NCBI GenBank assembly: GCA_018873245.2 | Contig: JAEMBT020000001.1 | Span: 13,140,220 to 13,204,219, forward strand | Length of the DNA: 64,000 nt | Direction of reading: 5' to 3' | From: Archegozetes longisetosus | Lineage: Eukaryota > Arthropoda > Arachnida > Sarcoptiformes > Trhypochthoniidae | In this document: in pieces, positions 1 through 14,400 of the stretch | Layout: the number at the start of each line of letters is the position of its first letter | How positions within the stretch are numbered: the first letter of the stretch is position 1 | Translations under genes and position numbers: made by a program | The notes under the pieces: generated by a model | What the model was told of the DNA's origin: nothing | Databases searched by the model: none | Seen by the model: the letters and a program-made list of their open reading frames with translations, nothing else

Positions 1-710
1 ATTATAGATACAGAAAATTTAAAATATTTTTCTGTTTTCTTAAATTGTTTTTAATCAAAATCAATTACAAGTGAAAACATTTAGTAAGGCCTTAAGTTTA
101 GAAACAAAACAAAAATTTGATTTGTACTGATAAATAAATTAATAGTTTATTAGATTTGAATATGAACACAAAATATAAGACGGCATCAACTTTAAGGGAT
201 TTAATTGTAATAAATTAATGAAAAATTAAAGGTTCGGCATCAGATATGAAAATTTTATATTGAGACGACACCCAAACAGATAGAGTTGTATAGAATTATA
301 CTATTTATGAATTTGATGAATATTTAAAAGTAAAAAAGAAAAACAGTTGAAATATTTTAGAAAAACCCTTTTGTATAGTTGCCATACGCATAAAACGCTA
401 CAAATGTTGAACAAGATCAAAATGAAAATATTGTTTAATAACATTGAACACTAGAACTAAAAGTGAATCAATTTGATGAATAGGCTTTGACCGGATTTCT
501 ATTCAAATCATATTATAATAAACTACAAAAAGTACGCTTTTTCATACAAAATAGTCAAACTTGAAATTTTCAATTGTTTTGTCTATATTTTCGACAAGTT
601 TTTCGATAGTTTATTGAATGAATATAATAGATATAGAAAATTCAAGCTAAATGTGAATAACATTAGATTTGTAAATAGTGAAGAAAGTTTTGGTGTAGTA
701 GTAATAAAAA

Positions 711-888
711 GTATTTGGTATGTTGGTAAATTGTGCTTGGTATGTTGGTAAATTGTATTTGGTATGTTGGTAAATTGTATTTGGTATCTTGGTAAATTGT
801 ATTTGGTATCTTGGTAAGTTGTATTAGGTATCTTGGTAAGTTGTATTTGGTAAGCCATATCTGGTATCTTGGTAAGTTATATTTGGTA
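711..888. repeat. 22 bp minisatellite, about 8 copies
   Basis: The unit is close to TATTTGGTATGTTGGTAAATTG. The first copies read GTATGTTGG and later ones GTATCTTGG, so the array has two sub-variants in blocks. An open frame of 91 codons through it on the minus strand is only the repeat read as codons (recurring Y-Q-I-Q residues). Confidence 0.9.
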
Positions 889-2418
889 ATAGAAAGAACA
901 TTATAGATAGAACTTTATAGCAGAAAAGCGACTGTTTGGTGTCTTAATCTGATCAAAAGGTAATGAGTAGGGAATATGATAGCAAAAATATACGCATAAA
1001 ACCTATGTAGTCTGTAGTCATGTTTTCTGGTATCAGATATTTATCTCTGGGAGTTATACAACATTTAGGAGAAGAGCACCATTAAAGCCGCATTTATTTA
1101 GAGCCGGAAAAGAACAAAAAACAATAATTACTAGTCTATCGTCTGCGACATTGAATGTGTTTAACTTAGAACAAGAGTTATATAAAAGGGCATAAAATAG
1201 TTTTATGCCTATTTTGGTATAGACTAGAGAAAACATTGTTATATATAAAAATATGTTACATATATACACACATATATATATGTATTTTGAGAGGCATAAA
1301 TAAATCGTACACAACCGTCTAACAAATTAAATGTTTATATTATGCAAATGTAATTATTGTTAGTATTATTGCTTTTATATGTTTAAGCATTACATTGATC
1401 TCACTTGTCATAATAATATTTTTATGCATATATAAAATTGCTTTTATGTTATATATTACATACATATATATATATATATCTATACATCTATTCGACGGAA
1501 TTGCTACCAACACAACAAACGTCCCTTAATTTCTTTAGGCTCTTAAACGTTTTCTCCCAAGATAGAAAAATTTGATAAAAATGTTTCGCATTTTTTCCAT
1601 ATTTAATAAACACTTAGAGTTTTTATCAAAAAGTTTCCCTATTATTGAAAATTTGAATTTCAAATCGATTTTGATGACAGAAATGAAATTTATTGACAGT
1701 TTGTTTGACTTTAAATACTAAACAAATTTTTTCAAATACTGACAGTTTTCAGAAGTTTAAATGAAATTTTTGAGTTATATAGAAAGATATTTATAAGAAA
1801 TTAAATTTGAATAATAGAAAACAAATTTCAAACTTACCGACTATGAAAGTGTTTCATCACTTTAGCCAATATTAAATTAAAATCCTTTACACATAAGCGA
1901 AAAGTTCGTCTCAAACAATAATAATCCAAATAATTATGATTAACAAGAATGAAGTTTTAACTTTTCAAAAGTAATAATCAATTGTCAGAAGCAGTAATTT
2001 TTACGAAACAATAATTGTTTTCGCAATCACTAATTGGAGAGAAAAAACGTTTTTAATTATTGTTATAATAAGAGAAGTGATTTTCATTGTATTTAAAGCA
2101 CAAGTTTTTCACGACATTTGCTTTTCAAATGCTTTTCTGTGAATACATGAGAAGAGATTCACGTTTTTTATCATTCAATTGAATGCAAGCGTCACTTGAA
2201 ATGAGATAATAAGCGAAAAACAGATATCAATAGCTATTATATAAGTTTTATGCACGAAAATTAAACGATAAGAAGATAAACGTTTTTTAGTATGCTTCAG
2301 ATACAACACTACTTATAATAACATTATTTCTATGCAACTGATAGTACCACAAAAACATCAATACTAAATTTTGCTACCTTTTCAAAACTGTAATTTATTC
2401 CACCAACAAAAATACTTC

Positions 2419-2470
2419 TCAGATACCTTTCAGATACCTTTCAGATACCTTTCAGATACCTTTCAGATAT
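2419..2470. repeat. 11 bp tandem repeat
   Basis: About four to five exact copies of CAGATACCTTT, followed by decayed copies (CAGATATTTCTCATATATTTCTC). Confidence 0.9.
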
Positions 2471-3202
2471 TTCTCATATATTTCTCAATATTTGTCAACA
2501 GATCAATAGTTTTACCAACTTTTTTCTCCACAAAGTAAACATGAAAATTACACAAAAATAATTGATTCATATAATTGATGAAAACAAGTAAAATAGTTTG
2601 ACTTGCGAAACATGTATTGCGAATCTGGCAGAGACTTAGAAAATCTTATCTTCAGTCTGCCTTAGCAGAAATGGTCCCAAACAGAAAAGTTTTAACACAG
2701 TATTGAATAGTAATCTTCTTATACTACTCCGCGATTGGCGTCACGAGAAAATATAATATTGTCTAAAATGGTGGGATTCACTGATCGAAACAGATCCGTA
2801 GCGGCGCTCACCAACAGTATATTCATGTGTATGTGGTGTGCGTTTTGTTAGACTCTGGCAGACAGTCATAGATAGGGAGAGATTTTTCTACCTCTTGTTC
2901 GTTCTCGTATTGAATAGCGTGTGAAAAACTAGTTTTCTGGTTAAAGCCTATGCTTTTTCACCACTTATTCCCTATGCTTTTTGAGCACTAATGCCTGGAT
3001 TTCTGTTTGTGTGTGACGTTATATTTATGACTTCACTCTTGAAAATTTTCAAACACTTCTCCACTTATGTCCGACACTAAACCTATTTCTAAATGTATTC
3101 GATCGTTTTTATTACTAAACCATATCTACACTAATCACAACTAATAGATGTGAAAATGCAAATTGCAAACTTTTAATTAGAAAAGGCAAAAGTTGAACAT
3201 AC

Positions 3203-3393
3203 TTAGAGGTGTTATTGCAGATATTTAGAGTGGAAATATTTGTCTGTTTGCAGCAAACATCAACGATAGCGCCATCGTGTGAGTGGCTATTAGTATAGTT
3301 TAAACTGATTGCAAATAATGCGCCTGAAAAGCAGACTATGATATGAATCGTAAAAAGTGCAAGAAACCCTTTATATACTGTTATTAATTGCAT
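3203..3393 (-). CDS. candidate first exon of a secreted Cys-containing protein (partial)
   Basis: An ATG at 3393 opens a frame whose first 30 or so residues look like a signal peptide (MQLITVYKGFLALFTIHIIV, then CFSGA). A short ectodomain follows with a CC pair, one further Cys and several N-x-T/S sites (near residues 33, 52 and 60). A good donor (AA|GTATGT) at 3202 would end the exon after 63 codons plus 2 nt. I did not find a convincing second exon downstream on the minus strand, so the gene is unproven. No family is recognised. Alternatively this is a chance open frame. Confidence 0.3.
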
Positions 3394-3983
3394 AATAAAA
3401 ATGCATACTTTTGCATGGTTTAGTCAAAAAATAGACGTTATAATAAAAAGAATTTGTTTCCACTTTAAAACCTTCAGAAGTATTCGATTAGATAAGTGTT
3501 TCTCTCAATGTTATAATAAGAGTTATGAATAAAACAGATTGAAAATAGTCATAAATCAAAGTTGTAGCTAACTTATAGCTATAGCTAACTGCTGTTAAGA
3601 AGTCATTAGAACTGATTATCAAAAGGGTTTCTAAATGGTGATAGAGAGCAAAACTCTTAAGGCGTTACATGAAACATCAAATATGGTAAACTAGTATGGT
3701 ATGGTTAAAACTAGTATGGTTAAAACTTGTCCAAATCTGTTGAAATATTTGAAAGTAAATATAAGTTTTGAGCAGATAGAAGAAAACACTAAAATACAGT
3801 GTTTCGATGTGTTAAATAATAATACAAACATATAGTAAGTGTTAGAACCTTGAAGTGAACGTTGACCTAATAATACAAATGTATAGCTTTTATCCTTCAA
3901 TATTGGATAGACTTCTAAATTGATTACACGACGCGTTTTTGGTATTGCTATATACCTCTATATACCTTATATAGTGAGCAAGA

Positions 3984-4014
3984 GTATTCAAACTATATAT
4001 AGTTTGAATACGTA
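3984..4014. repeat. short perfect hairpin
   Basis: GTATTCAAACTATATATAGTTTGAATAC is a near-perfect palindrome. The next 100 bp contain a diverged direct duplication (TATACAGTAAATGTCA...ATATCTAC, twice, near 4027 and 4079). Confidence 0.7.
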
Positions 4015-6976
4015 TATATAGTTAGCTATACAGTAAATGTCAAAATATCTACCCATTTATACGTGTATGTAGTTCTCTATACAGTAAATGTCAGAAATAT
4101 CTACTCATCTCAAGGCATCACTAGTCTAATTGATTGCTCGCTTTGGTTCAATCTAGATACAAGTGAACATTTAATTTGTAATCAAATTACTAATAATGAT
4201 TGTATTAATTTTGCAATAAGGACGACTTAGGGCGAACGAGTCTATTCTAAAACAAACTTCAAACTATGTGTTCCAAATAAGAAGTTTGATTGTATATAGT
4301 TGATGTGTAGATAATTGTGACTTATCATGTATAAGTTTGTATCACAAGTATTAGTCATTGAATTATATTCTCAGGCAATGATCGCTACCATGAATACGAT
4401 CACTATTTTTTAGTGCGTAGTTTTCACTACATTTACACTAAACTTTTTTCAATGTTTTCCAATTGGAGGATTGATTAGTAGGTTTTCAATATGCGAATTA
4501 CAAGAATACTTCTCAGAGAGATTATTTAAAAGAAGTTCTTAAACAAGTATTAACCTTAAAAGAACAACCTTTACATTACAAGTTTTCTCTATATCTCTCA
4601 TATTGAGTATAAGAATATTTAATGCAATGAATAATCATCCTATTTATGATGGATTGTTCTCTAACTATAGCTTCACTTTTGGAAACTATTGAAAAGATTC
4701 ACTTTTGGAAACGTTTTTCTCAGAAATCAATTCATGCTTATTTACTGAAAATTTACGAACGCTCACGTTCTGACAGATTACCACTTTATTCATTAGTTCA
4801 TTTCTAATCATATTTCTCTTCTTAATTGTTTTACTAAAGCAATTATTTAAAAATATTATTATAAATGAAGTTTTAGAGAACTAGAGAATATTTTTGAACA
4901 GCTTCTGAATATATAGTCATCTTAAGAAAGATAAATGATTTTTTAAAAAATTCATTCAATTTATAGCTTCAAATTTGTCATTCAATTCAATTACTGATGT
5001 CAAAAGTTATGCAAAAGACTATTAATTCTTATATGAGGCTAAATTAAATTAAGACCTTTTAACAATTTATTATTCAATTGAGAACATGTTCATTAGAAGT
5101 GAATGCAATAGTTGTTATCAAGATGTAAATCAATAAATAATTATTGCACTAAAACAATTACTTATTATGTTAGACAAACTTTCCAAGGTTTCGCTTCAGC
5201 CAGATTCTGATGCAATTGTGATGTAATTCTGGCATAAATGGTTTCCTTATTTTTTACATTAAAGAAGATATCTATTTCTTTGGGGTATGAGAAAATTGAA
5301 AATTCTAAATATTTTCTCAATTGATAAATGTTTACGATTCTCTTAACAATTCTTAGAGTAAAAGAATTTCTTTAAAATTCTCCTGAGAACAACGTTTTCA
5401 AATAGAGACAAATAAAGGTTTTGCTGCTTATGAATAAGTTAAAAAAGATAAAACTAATCAGAAATAGATTTAATGGAGGATAAAGTTATGATAACTGTTT
5501 ATTTAAACAATTTTCCTTAAAATCTTTAATGATATTTCTTAAAATTGAAGATGTTCCTTAAAATCTTTATTACTTTTATGGTTTTTATTTCAAACTTTTA
5601 TAGCCCAATAGTATAATGATTTAAAATTCTAATTGTGTTTGCAGAATCAAAAAAACTTGTTTTCTAAATTTCAAATATATTTTCTCAATATATTTTCAGT
5701 CGTAAAGACTGTAAATTAGAGCCTAATTTACATTAGGTTCCAATTGAGCTAAACTGTAAATCAATAGAAAGTCTATTTATATTATTAGGCAGAAGATTGC
5801 ATTTATGAATGAAGAAAAAGTCCGTTAGAAATTATAGTAAAAACATAGAATAAATCATTGCAACATATTTGCAACGTAAATCAACACAGAAAATGGCATT
5901 ATTCGACATTTGTTATTGAGAATTGTTTTCAAAATGATTCAATTTTGAATGAAATAATCAATTTTGACGGACTGTGCATGGTGCACTGTGCATAGTGCAA
6001 CCTATTTGAAATAAGTCTAAAATATAACAGTTCTATTTGATCAACAGTTTATGGAACTATTTAAATGTTTCAACTCAATAATGTCTCATCAAATATTATG
6101 TCTAAAATTCAAATAAATAAATTCCTAAATAGTGTAACTAATTTTCTTATATTAAAGTTTGTCTATTATTATGCAAAACGAAACCATGAGATGAAACACC
6201 AAAGCATGAAATTAGTTGAGAGCTATATATATATATATATATATAAAATAACTTGCAATTGATTGTTATTCAAATGAGAAATTTCTTAATATAACATTAA
6301 TAATTGTATAGTTGATTTAGTTAGATATCTGCAAATATGTACAAACATGATTTCTCATTGAAAAGGAAGGTATAATAAAGAGATGATAAACATATTTAGA
6401 ATATGAGAGGTAGATGGAATAGTGATTGATTCTAAAGTAGAAACTATTTCTATTTATAGTATATAATACTTATTTGAGCCTTACTTCAACCAAATCGATG
6501 CCTTCTAAACTATACCGCTTCCAATTGTTTACGACTATCACGTATTTATCTTAAGAATTATTGTATTATCTTAGGAAATATCTTTTATATGTTTACTTTT
6601 GAGAAATGCTATTCTATTTGTGAGTAAGACCCAAGTGAATGCCGAAAATAATCTATTTATTAATAGAATACAATTATTTCTTATTCAATAGTTATGTCTT
6701 CTAAATTGACTTAAGTCATACTTTCTACAAAACTTTTATGTCGTAAAACGTTTATATAAAACGTTTATATAAAATTATTCTTTCAATGAAGACTCAAGCC
6801 TTACAAAAATATTTGAAATCGCCACGTTTAATAAATGTCAACTCTAAATATCACTTATTTGAGCGTAAATTAAGTAATTTTCATCAATTATTTGATCTCT
6901 ACCATAATTTGAATAATATTTCTATTGAGAGCTATTAAAAGATTGAGTATGATATCCAATAATTACATAATCAATA

Positions 6977-7133
6977 CAGTAATGCCTCGATATAGTCAAT
7001 CTTTGCCAATTGGTGTTTTCATTGACTGTAACAAGGTTATTTTCAATTCGTTAATGTGTTGTGGAACCAGAATGTTGCTTTGACCATGAAGAGGATTCAC
7101 TCTTAGGAGATTGACTATATCGAGGTATTACTG
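6977..7133. mobile_element. MITE with pogo/Tigger-like ends, 157 bp, TA target duplication
   Basis: Terminal inverted repeats of about 26 bp begin CAGTAATGCCTCGATATAGT and end with the complement (ACTATATCGAGGTATTACTG). TA dinucleotides flank both ends (6975-6976 and 7134-7135). The CAGTA...CCTCGATATA end type is typical of pogo/Tigger-class mariner relatives. The interior has no open frame, so it is non-autonomous. Related end fragments occur at 24384-24457. Confidence 0.8.
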
Positions 7134-10100
7134 TAGTAGATTAAGGAAAACTGAAGAAGAAATTGCTACGAATAGGATATATAACTTTCTTCTCGACGTG
7201 ATCTACAGATAAATTATGTGATTTTCCTGATTGAATGCTTTATAAAATGGCAATAAAAAACGTTTTAAATCTCCGGTTTTCCAGCATTTGGTTTAAGAGA
7301 ATGACAAGAATTTCTATTTATAAAACTTGAAAAGTTTTCTTCATTGAATACTGAGTGTAAAACGTTGTACCAAACTAATAAACGAAGCATTAATAAAGTA
7401 GTTATTAATCGATTGAATGAAAAGCTTAATTAGTAAAGAAAAAGATTGAAAAAATAGATAAAATTTAATAATAATTAAAGGTGATTATTATTTTTGTATT
7501 ATTAGGTTGAGCGTCAAGTTTAATTGATTTTGCTTCTAATTAGTGGTTGAAGTAAACTGAAATATTTTTATTACTGATAATATAATTAATTCTCAACTTG
7601 TTTGCGCTTTAAACTTGAAAATTAAATCTAAATTTTTGATATATTGATTGCAAAAACCGGTGTTTTATAGCCTATACTCACTAATCAGGTTAATGTTGAC
7701 CAATAAATAAATAAAATTTTCTAATTTTTCAACTCATATGTTCGAAGTCTAATAAGATTTTGAATAAATTAATGACTAATACAAAAAAGCTAATATTTTT
7801 TATTATGTATAATCAATTTTAAGTATCTTTTTCAACGAAACTGTCTAATCATTTCTGTAAAAATTGCTTAATTAAAATATTCATATTTAAACTAGTCGTT
7901 TATTGAGTCTGAACTGAATTATCTTGTTACTTAAAATTGTATTTTAGAAATGTTAAATTACAAAGGTCCTTATACTTTCAACATAGTAGAAGCCAAATAA
8001 AATATTAACTTGTTGAGTTTTACACTTACTCTCTCACATATGTATAATAATCAGATTTTATATTAAAGTTAACATTTATTTCCTTCTGCAGGTTAAGTTT
8101 GTATTTTATTCAATGCTGTAAATAATGAAGTTTAGATGTCTACAGTTTTTAACATAGTCTTTATTAAATAAAATACCCCGTTACACGAATATTTCAGTTG
8201 TTTAGACATCAAACTTAGAGTTTCAAGGTAAGTATGTCTCTGTCCCGTATGAGTGCACTTGCAGTCAATTCTTCTCATTTTATCAGATGCACTAATCAGT
8301 AAATTAAGTACAAAAAGTCTGAGCTTGTTTATTTTTGGAAGAATAGATAAAATATAATCAACAGTTTTATATCGTTTTAAGCTTATTCGATTTCTCAAAG
8401 TTCTTATTTAGTAGTTTATAACTCTAATAAACTTTCAGTTCAAGCTAGAAGTTATAATAATTGCGAATGTCTCATTTATTATTGTTTTAATTCACATTAC
8501 ATAAGTCCTGAATTAATAGGTGAATATATTCTTAAGTGATAAGCATACAATACTTTAATCGGTGATTTCTAGCTTGAAAACTAAATTTTGAATATTGGTA
8601 GAACTCAGTCATTCTGAAATACGGAGTTATAATAGAGAATCCAAACCAAAATCCAAAAAACTCATCCGACATAAACCATAAATTTAAAACAGGAGTATTT
8701 AGGCAGTTCAGTGAACATCAGATGAATACCAGTTTGTGGCGGAATTATTGTAACTAATGACTGAGTTTTGTCGCTATTGTCGTGAAATTCTGTTTTATGT
8801 TTCAAAATATTGATTAAGGCAGTTCTTATCACTTCCGTAAATATCAATGCCTTTCCTCTGTAAATACAAATCTATTATTCATCAAATCTATTGAAGTATA
8901 AAATCACTCCACAACTAGCGAAACATTTATCAAAAGAATGATAACTTAAATTCGTTATACTCAGTACATCAGGTTAGATAAAGATCCAGAATTGATTCAG
9001 TAGTAGTTTCGGAGTAATTGACTTGTACAATTTTTTGATAGTTTGGTATTAGAGGCCATTCTTTCGAATCCTCTTAGGGTAAACTTGTTGGCTAGTGTAA
9101 AGTCAGTAAAGATACATTGAGCAACGTTCAAGATACATTCAGTCACGTTCTATTGAGAGATAATATTGACATGAACTGAAAGCTTATTGGATATTTTAGG
9201 TCGTAGTCAATAGTGAATGCATTATCGGATTTGATGCTTGTTATGTGTATGTTGTGAAGTTATAAACATTTTGATTGAGCAAATTTCATTGTATTTAATG
9301 TAAATTTAATAATAAGTTAGTTGGAGAGCGACACTATTGATTACCTTTATTCAGATGTCCATTAAACATCTCCAGTTTCAATTTATCAAAGGATTGAGCA
9401 TTTGATTTTTTCAATCTTTCAATTATTTCCAAATAGTCATTGAGGAAACTATTTCTTTGGAGTAGTCTTCGTTAGAATTGATTAGACACTAGCAGACTAA
9501 GTGCAGATTGCTGGCAATCATATCAGTTTAGAAGTTTTAGACTTGACGTTAGCATTATTTGGATAGCGAAAGGAAGAACAGCTGTTACAAACTTCTATTA
9601 CATAATAAAAACATGGAATGGACTGTGATACAGTTATCATTAAATTGGATAATGTCTTACAGATAATATATAATCTAATTGATTGTTTGAAGTTGATTTT
9701 GCTCGTGTCTTGTCGAAAATAATATTATACGATCACTTAATAATTTGATCATTTCGTATAGTTATAATCTATATTATTTAGATTTAGACAGAAATATGGA
9801 TAGGAATCAATTATAATTCATATGTTTAAAACCATTTGCTTTTTGCTAAACAAAAAGTTTATTTGAGATATAAATCAATTCATATTAAAGCTAATGAAAA
9901 GTTTATCCATCAGTATAACTATTGAGAACTTATTTTATTACTAGAAGTATTAGCTAAATAAATAAGAAAATAGCAGAAAAGTGGCTTCAGACTAATCAAA
10001 ACTATTGAGCAATTCAATTGAAATTAAAGAGTGTTCAGTTTAATTGAAAAGCACACAAAACCCATCTATTAAGCTAAGGTATCACTTAAAAAGTGTTATA

Positions 10101-11369
10101 ACTCCAAAATTAGTGTTCAAATTGATCAAACTTCTTATTGTATCGTGTTTAAGGTGTTACGCCCTAGCTTTGAGTCAGACTTTAATTAAAACAAGTTAAG
10201 GTTAATGCAATTGTTGTATAATATTTTGTTTGTAATTCTAACTAATTATTGTCTATAAAATCAAGTCTTTATTAGAGGCTAGAAAAAGGCATGAATTTAG
10301 TCATTAGGTAATAATTCAATTTTGAAAATTAGTTCAATTATAGAGTAGTTTGGCTGAACTGAAAGAGAATAATCTTTAAAATACACTAATACGATGAACG
10401 CCTTGAGATAAATGACCAAAAGACACATTGATATAAAGTTTTATGGCTTTGAGTGGGCGCTCAATTTATACGCCTTTATATTATATTTTTTAAATATTAC
10501 TCTAAGTCTGACATCTATTTAATCACGCTCTCATATTAGAGAATATCTTTTTTAATTAATCATTTTTCAAATTCATGTATACAAATCATTTATGTTTTCA
10601 AATCTAATTAACGATTAGAAACATTAAGAAAACTTCTGTCAGTTCACATTTTAATTTATTAGAATATTTGTTTTTATCTTGTTAAATGTTATTAATTGAG
10701 TAATCAATGAGAAAAATAACGAAATATTCTAGTTTTTAGAACTAATTGAACTTGGTTTTGTATCAATTCACGATAATAGAATCAGTAGAATCCCCGTATT
10801 TTTGATTAATATTCTAAATCTAGTTTATATATCTAGAAACTTTGGTATAGGAGAAGTGTTTCAAGTTACATAAGTAGACTCCGAAACCCCACCTGATTGG
10901 ATACCAATTTGATAGCTTTTTCTATCATTTCTAATTTGTATTCATCGCCAGAGCGACCCTTTCAGGGCGGTAGATTTCGTATTTTTGGTGCATTGCTTGT
11001 CTTGGAGTTGCCAACAATCTATTGCTCTGATATTTACAAAAAGGCTACGTTCGACAATACTTTTCTGAATATAGAGTTGCATTAGATTTTAGATTTTTCT
11101 AAATCTTTCGTATTCTTCGTATTCTATCCATTTTATCTTCAGCCAAGACCACTAACAATGATATCTTTAAGAACAGCGTCGTTACTCTTTTGTGGTAAAC
11201 AAATATTATTGATATTTGGTTAGCCAGAATCTGACTCCTCTATCACTATATCTCTGTCAGAATGATCAATGCTATATCATTAGTGTAGAAATTCTTTGAC
11301 GCTTTCAAACATCCGATGTTAATGAGTTTCTCTGCTTTGTGTTTATTTTTGTCATTGACTCTGTTTTAG

Positions 11370-11372
<3 letters not shown>

Positions 11373-11430
<58 letters not shown>
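11373..11430. repeat. (GA)n microsatellite
   Basis: About 29 uninterrupted AG dinucleotides. The 71-codon plus-strand frame through it is an artefact (Arg-Glu repeats). Confidence 0.97.
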
Positions 11431-11433
<3 letters not shown>

Positions 11434-14400
11434 CGACCACTATACCTGTTGCAGATTTCCTACAACCATAAGAATGATTATTGCATTAGCTGTGAGAGAA
11501 TGTGATGTAATGAGGTTTTATGTTCTAACAACGTACTCATCCTTAATACAATGAGCCCTACAAACTAAGACTTAATTCTTACTAAGACTAGTTCAGCCTC
11601 GGAAATGTCCACTGTTCCTCGGAAATGTCCATTGTTCCTCTGAATTGATACCATAAGCGGAAATTGATCGCTCTTGATCTATTCCTCTCTCACTAATCTT
11701 AAGGCTGATTTTGGTAAAATACCTTTACCGCAATCTGATGCACTTTCAAATTTTGATTTTGTTCATTTGACTAATTGGTTGAAAAATGAAGTTTTGATTT
11801 TAAAATTTGTAGTTTTTATTATTCATAAATTTATTAATTTTGAGAATGATAAACTTACTAATAATTAAGAAAAATCACCATAAGAAAAACAATCGTAAGA
11901 ACTTAACTTCAATTATGATCTGAAATTAGAACTAATCTTTAAGTATTTCACGGAATACATCGTTCGTTACTCTCTATTCAGTTCTAAAAATATTGAATAT
12001 TGAAAATTGAAAATAAAAATTCAAAGATTGTAGAAACGGTTACTTTGATAGCACACAATAGAGACCTATTTATCATGGTTTGAATTATTCATTAGATTCA
12101 CTCTTGCGAATGGTATTGTTGGCCAAATTTATGGCCTCTTCTCATCTTATTTCAACTGGCAATGCTTTAAAATTGACTTTTATCTCAAACAATTACTCTT
12201 TAATTTGATTATTTTACTTTTTTTAATGAAATTTGTTTTTACTAAAGTTTAAGCGAAAACTCGGACTGTTTTACTCATATTATGAATTATTTGATCGTAA
12301 AATCTATTTTGATGGCCACTCTATACGCCTATGAATTATTGATGAATGCCGAGAACTCTACTGATTCCTTAATTCTCTTTATGGAAATTTCCTCTTTTCA
12401 CACAACACTTACAGTTTGAGTTGCTTTTTAGATCAAACATACTGACAAACTGACAAATGTTCAGACTTTGTTTACATGTGATGAAAAGTCTGAGATTTTG
12501 ATCAATTTATTTTCAGTGTTAATTAGTGTTTTTTATGAACGTTAAGTGTTCCACTCTTTATCAACTTTTCTAAGGTTAATGTTGATTGAGATGAAGATAA
12601 AACTGTAGAAATATGATTTAATTGCTCATTAAATATATTTTTAAGAGCAGTGAGTAAAGTGAGTAGAAGTACTAATTATTAATAAAGTAGACAATAAGTT
12701 GAAGATTAGTGCTTCAAATAAACTTAAGTTAAACTATAATGCCATTTGACATGAGATAAAATGCATCTGCAGCTTTTATAAGATACTTAGTTACGCAAAC
12801 TAAAAATTAATGTCCATTATAAGAACAAATATTTTTCGCATCTAATACCCTCTAAATCAAGATTTTATTTATAGGTGTTTACAACTAATTTCTTGTTAGT
12901 CTTAAAAACTGTAAGCTAGTCAAAATCGATATTTTGTAGAACAGAATCTTATTTTGTAGAACAGAATCTATTTTATAGCAGAATAGAATCTAATGAGCAG
13001 AACAAATAAGAATTGTTACATAATAGTCGTGTCATGTATCAAATTGCAAATGAATTAGTTGGCAACAAATGAAAGTATTACTCGCTAATTAAGAGAATTG
13101 TACAGTTTATTGGCTCATGTATTGCGCAGAGTAGCACTTAGCATTTAAATCTAGGATTACTTTCTTACATAACTAGATCAGTTGAAAGTCTTAATACAAT
13201 TTCTAGGGGTTATATATAAACCAACACTTGGTTTCTTATTCATAATCATTACATCGATAGTTTTAAGTATCTGTCGATATTTCAAATTTTATCATGTTTC
13301 GCAATGATCACATAATCAAAAATGTGAAAGAATTGTCTGGATTTACTAATGAGGCGCTTATATCGTGGATACTTATCAAACTTTTAGAATACGTTCATAG
13401 AGGCACTCTAGTTACGTGTTGGAGAATTTAGATATTAGGATAATGAGGGATTATAGTTAATCCTCAGGGCATAATGAAGAACGACTGGATTCTAAAATGG
13501 CCAATCTCAAAATGGCTAACTTCAGAATGTCTAAGCTCTGTTTGATTTCCCTAATGACTGATTATCAGAATGATTATCTCATCCATAAAGTTTCTGAATG
13601 AGTTAAAAATTACTTAACCTAATAATATTTAAAATTGAGATGAAAAAGGCCTTTTGTTTCTTTACGCTTGATGGGGGTTTAAGAATAAATGAGTGATGTG
13701 ATTACTTTTATAACGTTCTAATATATCTAGCACGCTATGGGATCATCCCCTTTAACTAAACATACCAACAATACCATTATTTTAGTAGGTTAAGCTAATT
13801 AAGGAGAACATTGTGCTTAGCGCGCTGGGTGTAACAGAATATAGATTTGGTAACCATATCACTCACTTATACCTAAACTAACCATGAAGTGTGAATGAAA
13901 AAGGCAAAAAATCAGTGAAACATCATATTCAAGACTATTTTTTCTGTTTGAAGCAAGTCTTATCATCTGAATGAAATCTTATCTTCATACTTCTTTATAT
14001 GATGCAAAAAACCGAACTTGGAGCTATTTCATTTAGAGTGTTCTGTCGCGAATCGTGAATCTAAAGAGTGAATCTACAAATAGGGATAGAAAACAGTGTT
14101 TAGCCATTTCGAATTAGTCGTTTCAAGGTGTTCCCGTGAAAAGCAGAATGACAAACATTTAGCCTTATACAGCCGTGTTCTTGGTTAAATCTTTAAGTAC
14201 CAACTTTTTCAAGGTCAATTCTAGCATTTAAGGCCAAAATATTGTTTGAGTCGTATCTTCAGATACGGCTCTAATCAACTCAAAACTAACTATCTGGCAT
14301 TTGCGTATCATCTGTAATGCTTTCGATTTTAGGAATGCTCGCATTGAAGTCAACGGGTGTGAGGGTACTCAATCAGGCCCTCAGGTATTCTCAGGTGTAA

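Larger units (their letters stand above)
1..3202. other. gene-poor AT-rich spacer
   Basis: No coding exon can be supported here. The stretch holds a 22 bp minisatellite near 711-888 and an 11 bp tandem repeat near 2419-2470, listed separately. The 2630-3000 part is less AT-rich but shows no conserved reading frame on either strand. It could be untranslated or regulatory sequence for the candidate exon that follows on the minus strand. Confidence 0.6.

Noticed and set aside
583-858. 91-codon minus-strand open frame
   Set aside because: It is the 22 bp minisatellite read as codons.
8132-8398. 88-codon minus-strand open frame with CKCTHTG
   Set aside because: It opens with TTG rather than ATG, lacks a domain pattern and has no clear splice sites. 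Probably chance.
11339-11554. Plus-strand open frame with an Arg-Glu repeat
   Set aside because: It is produced by the (GA)n microsatellite, with no coding features on either side.
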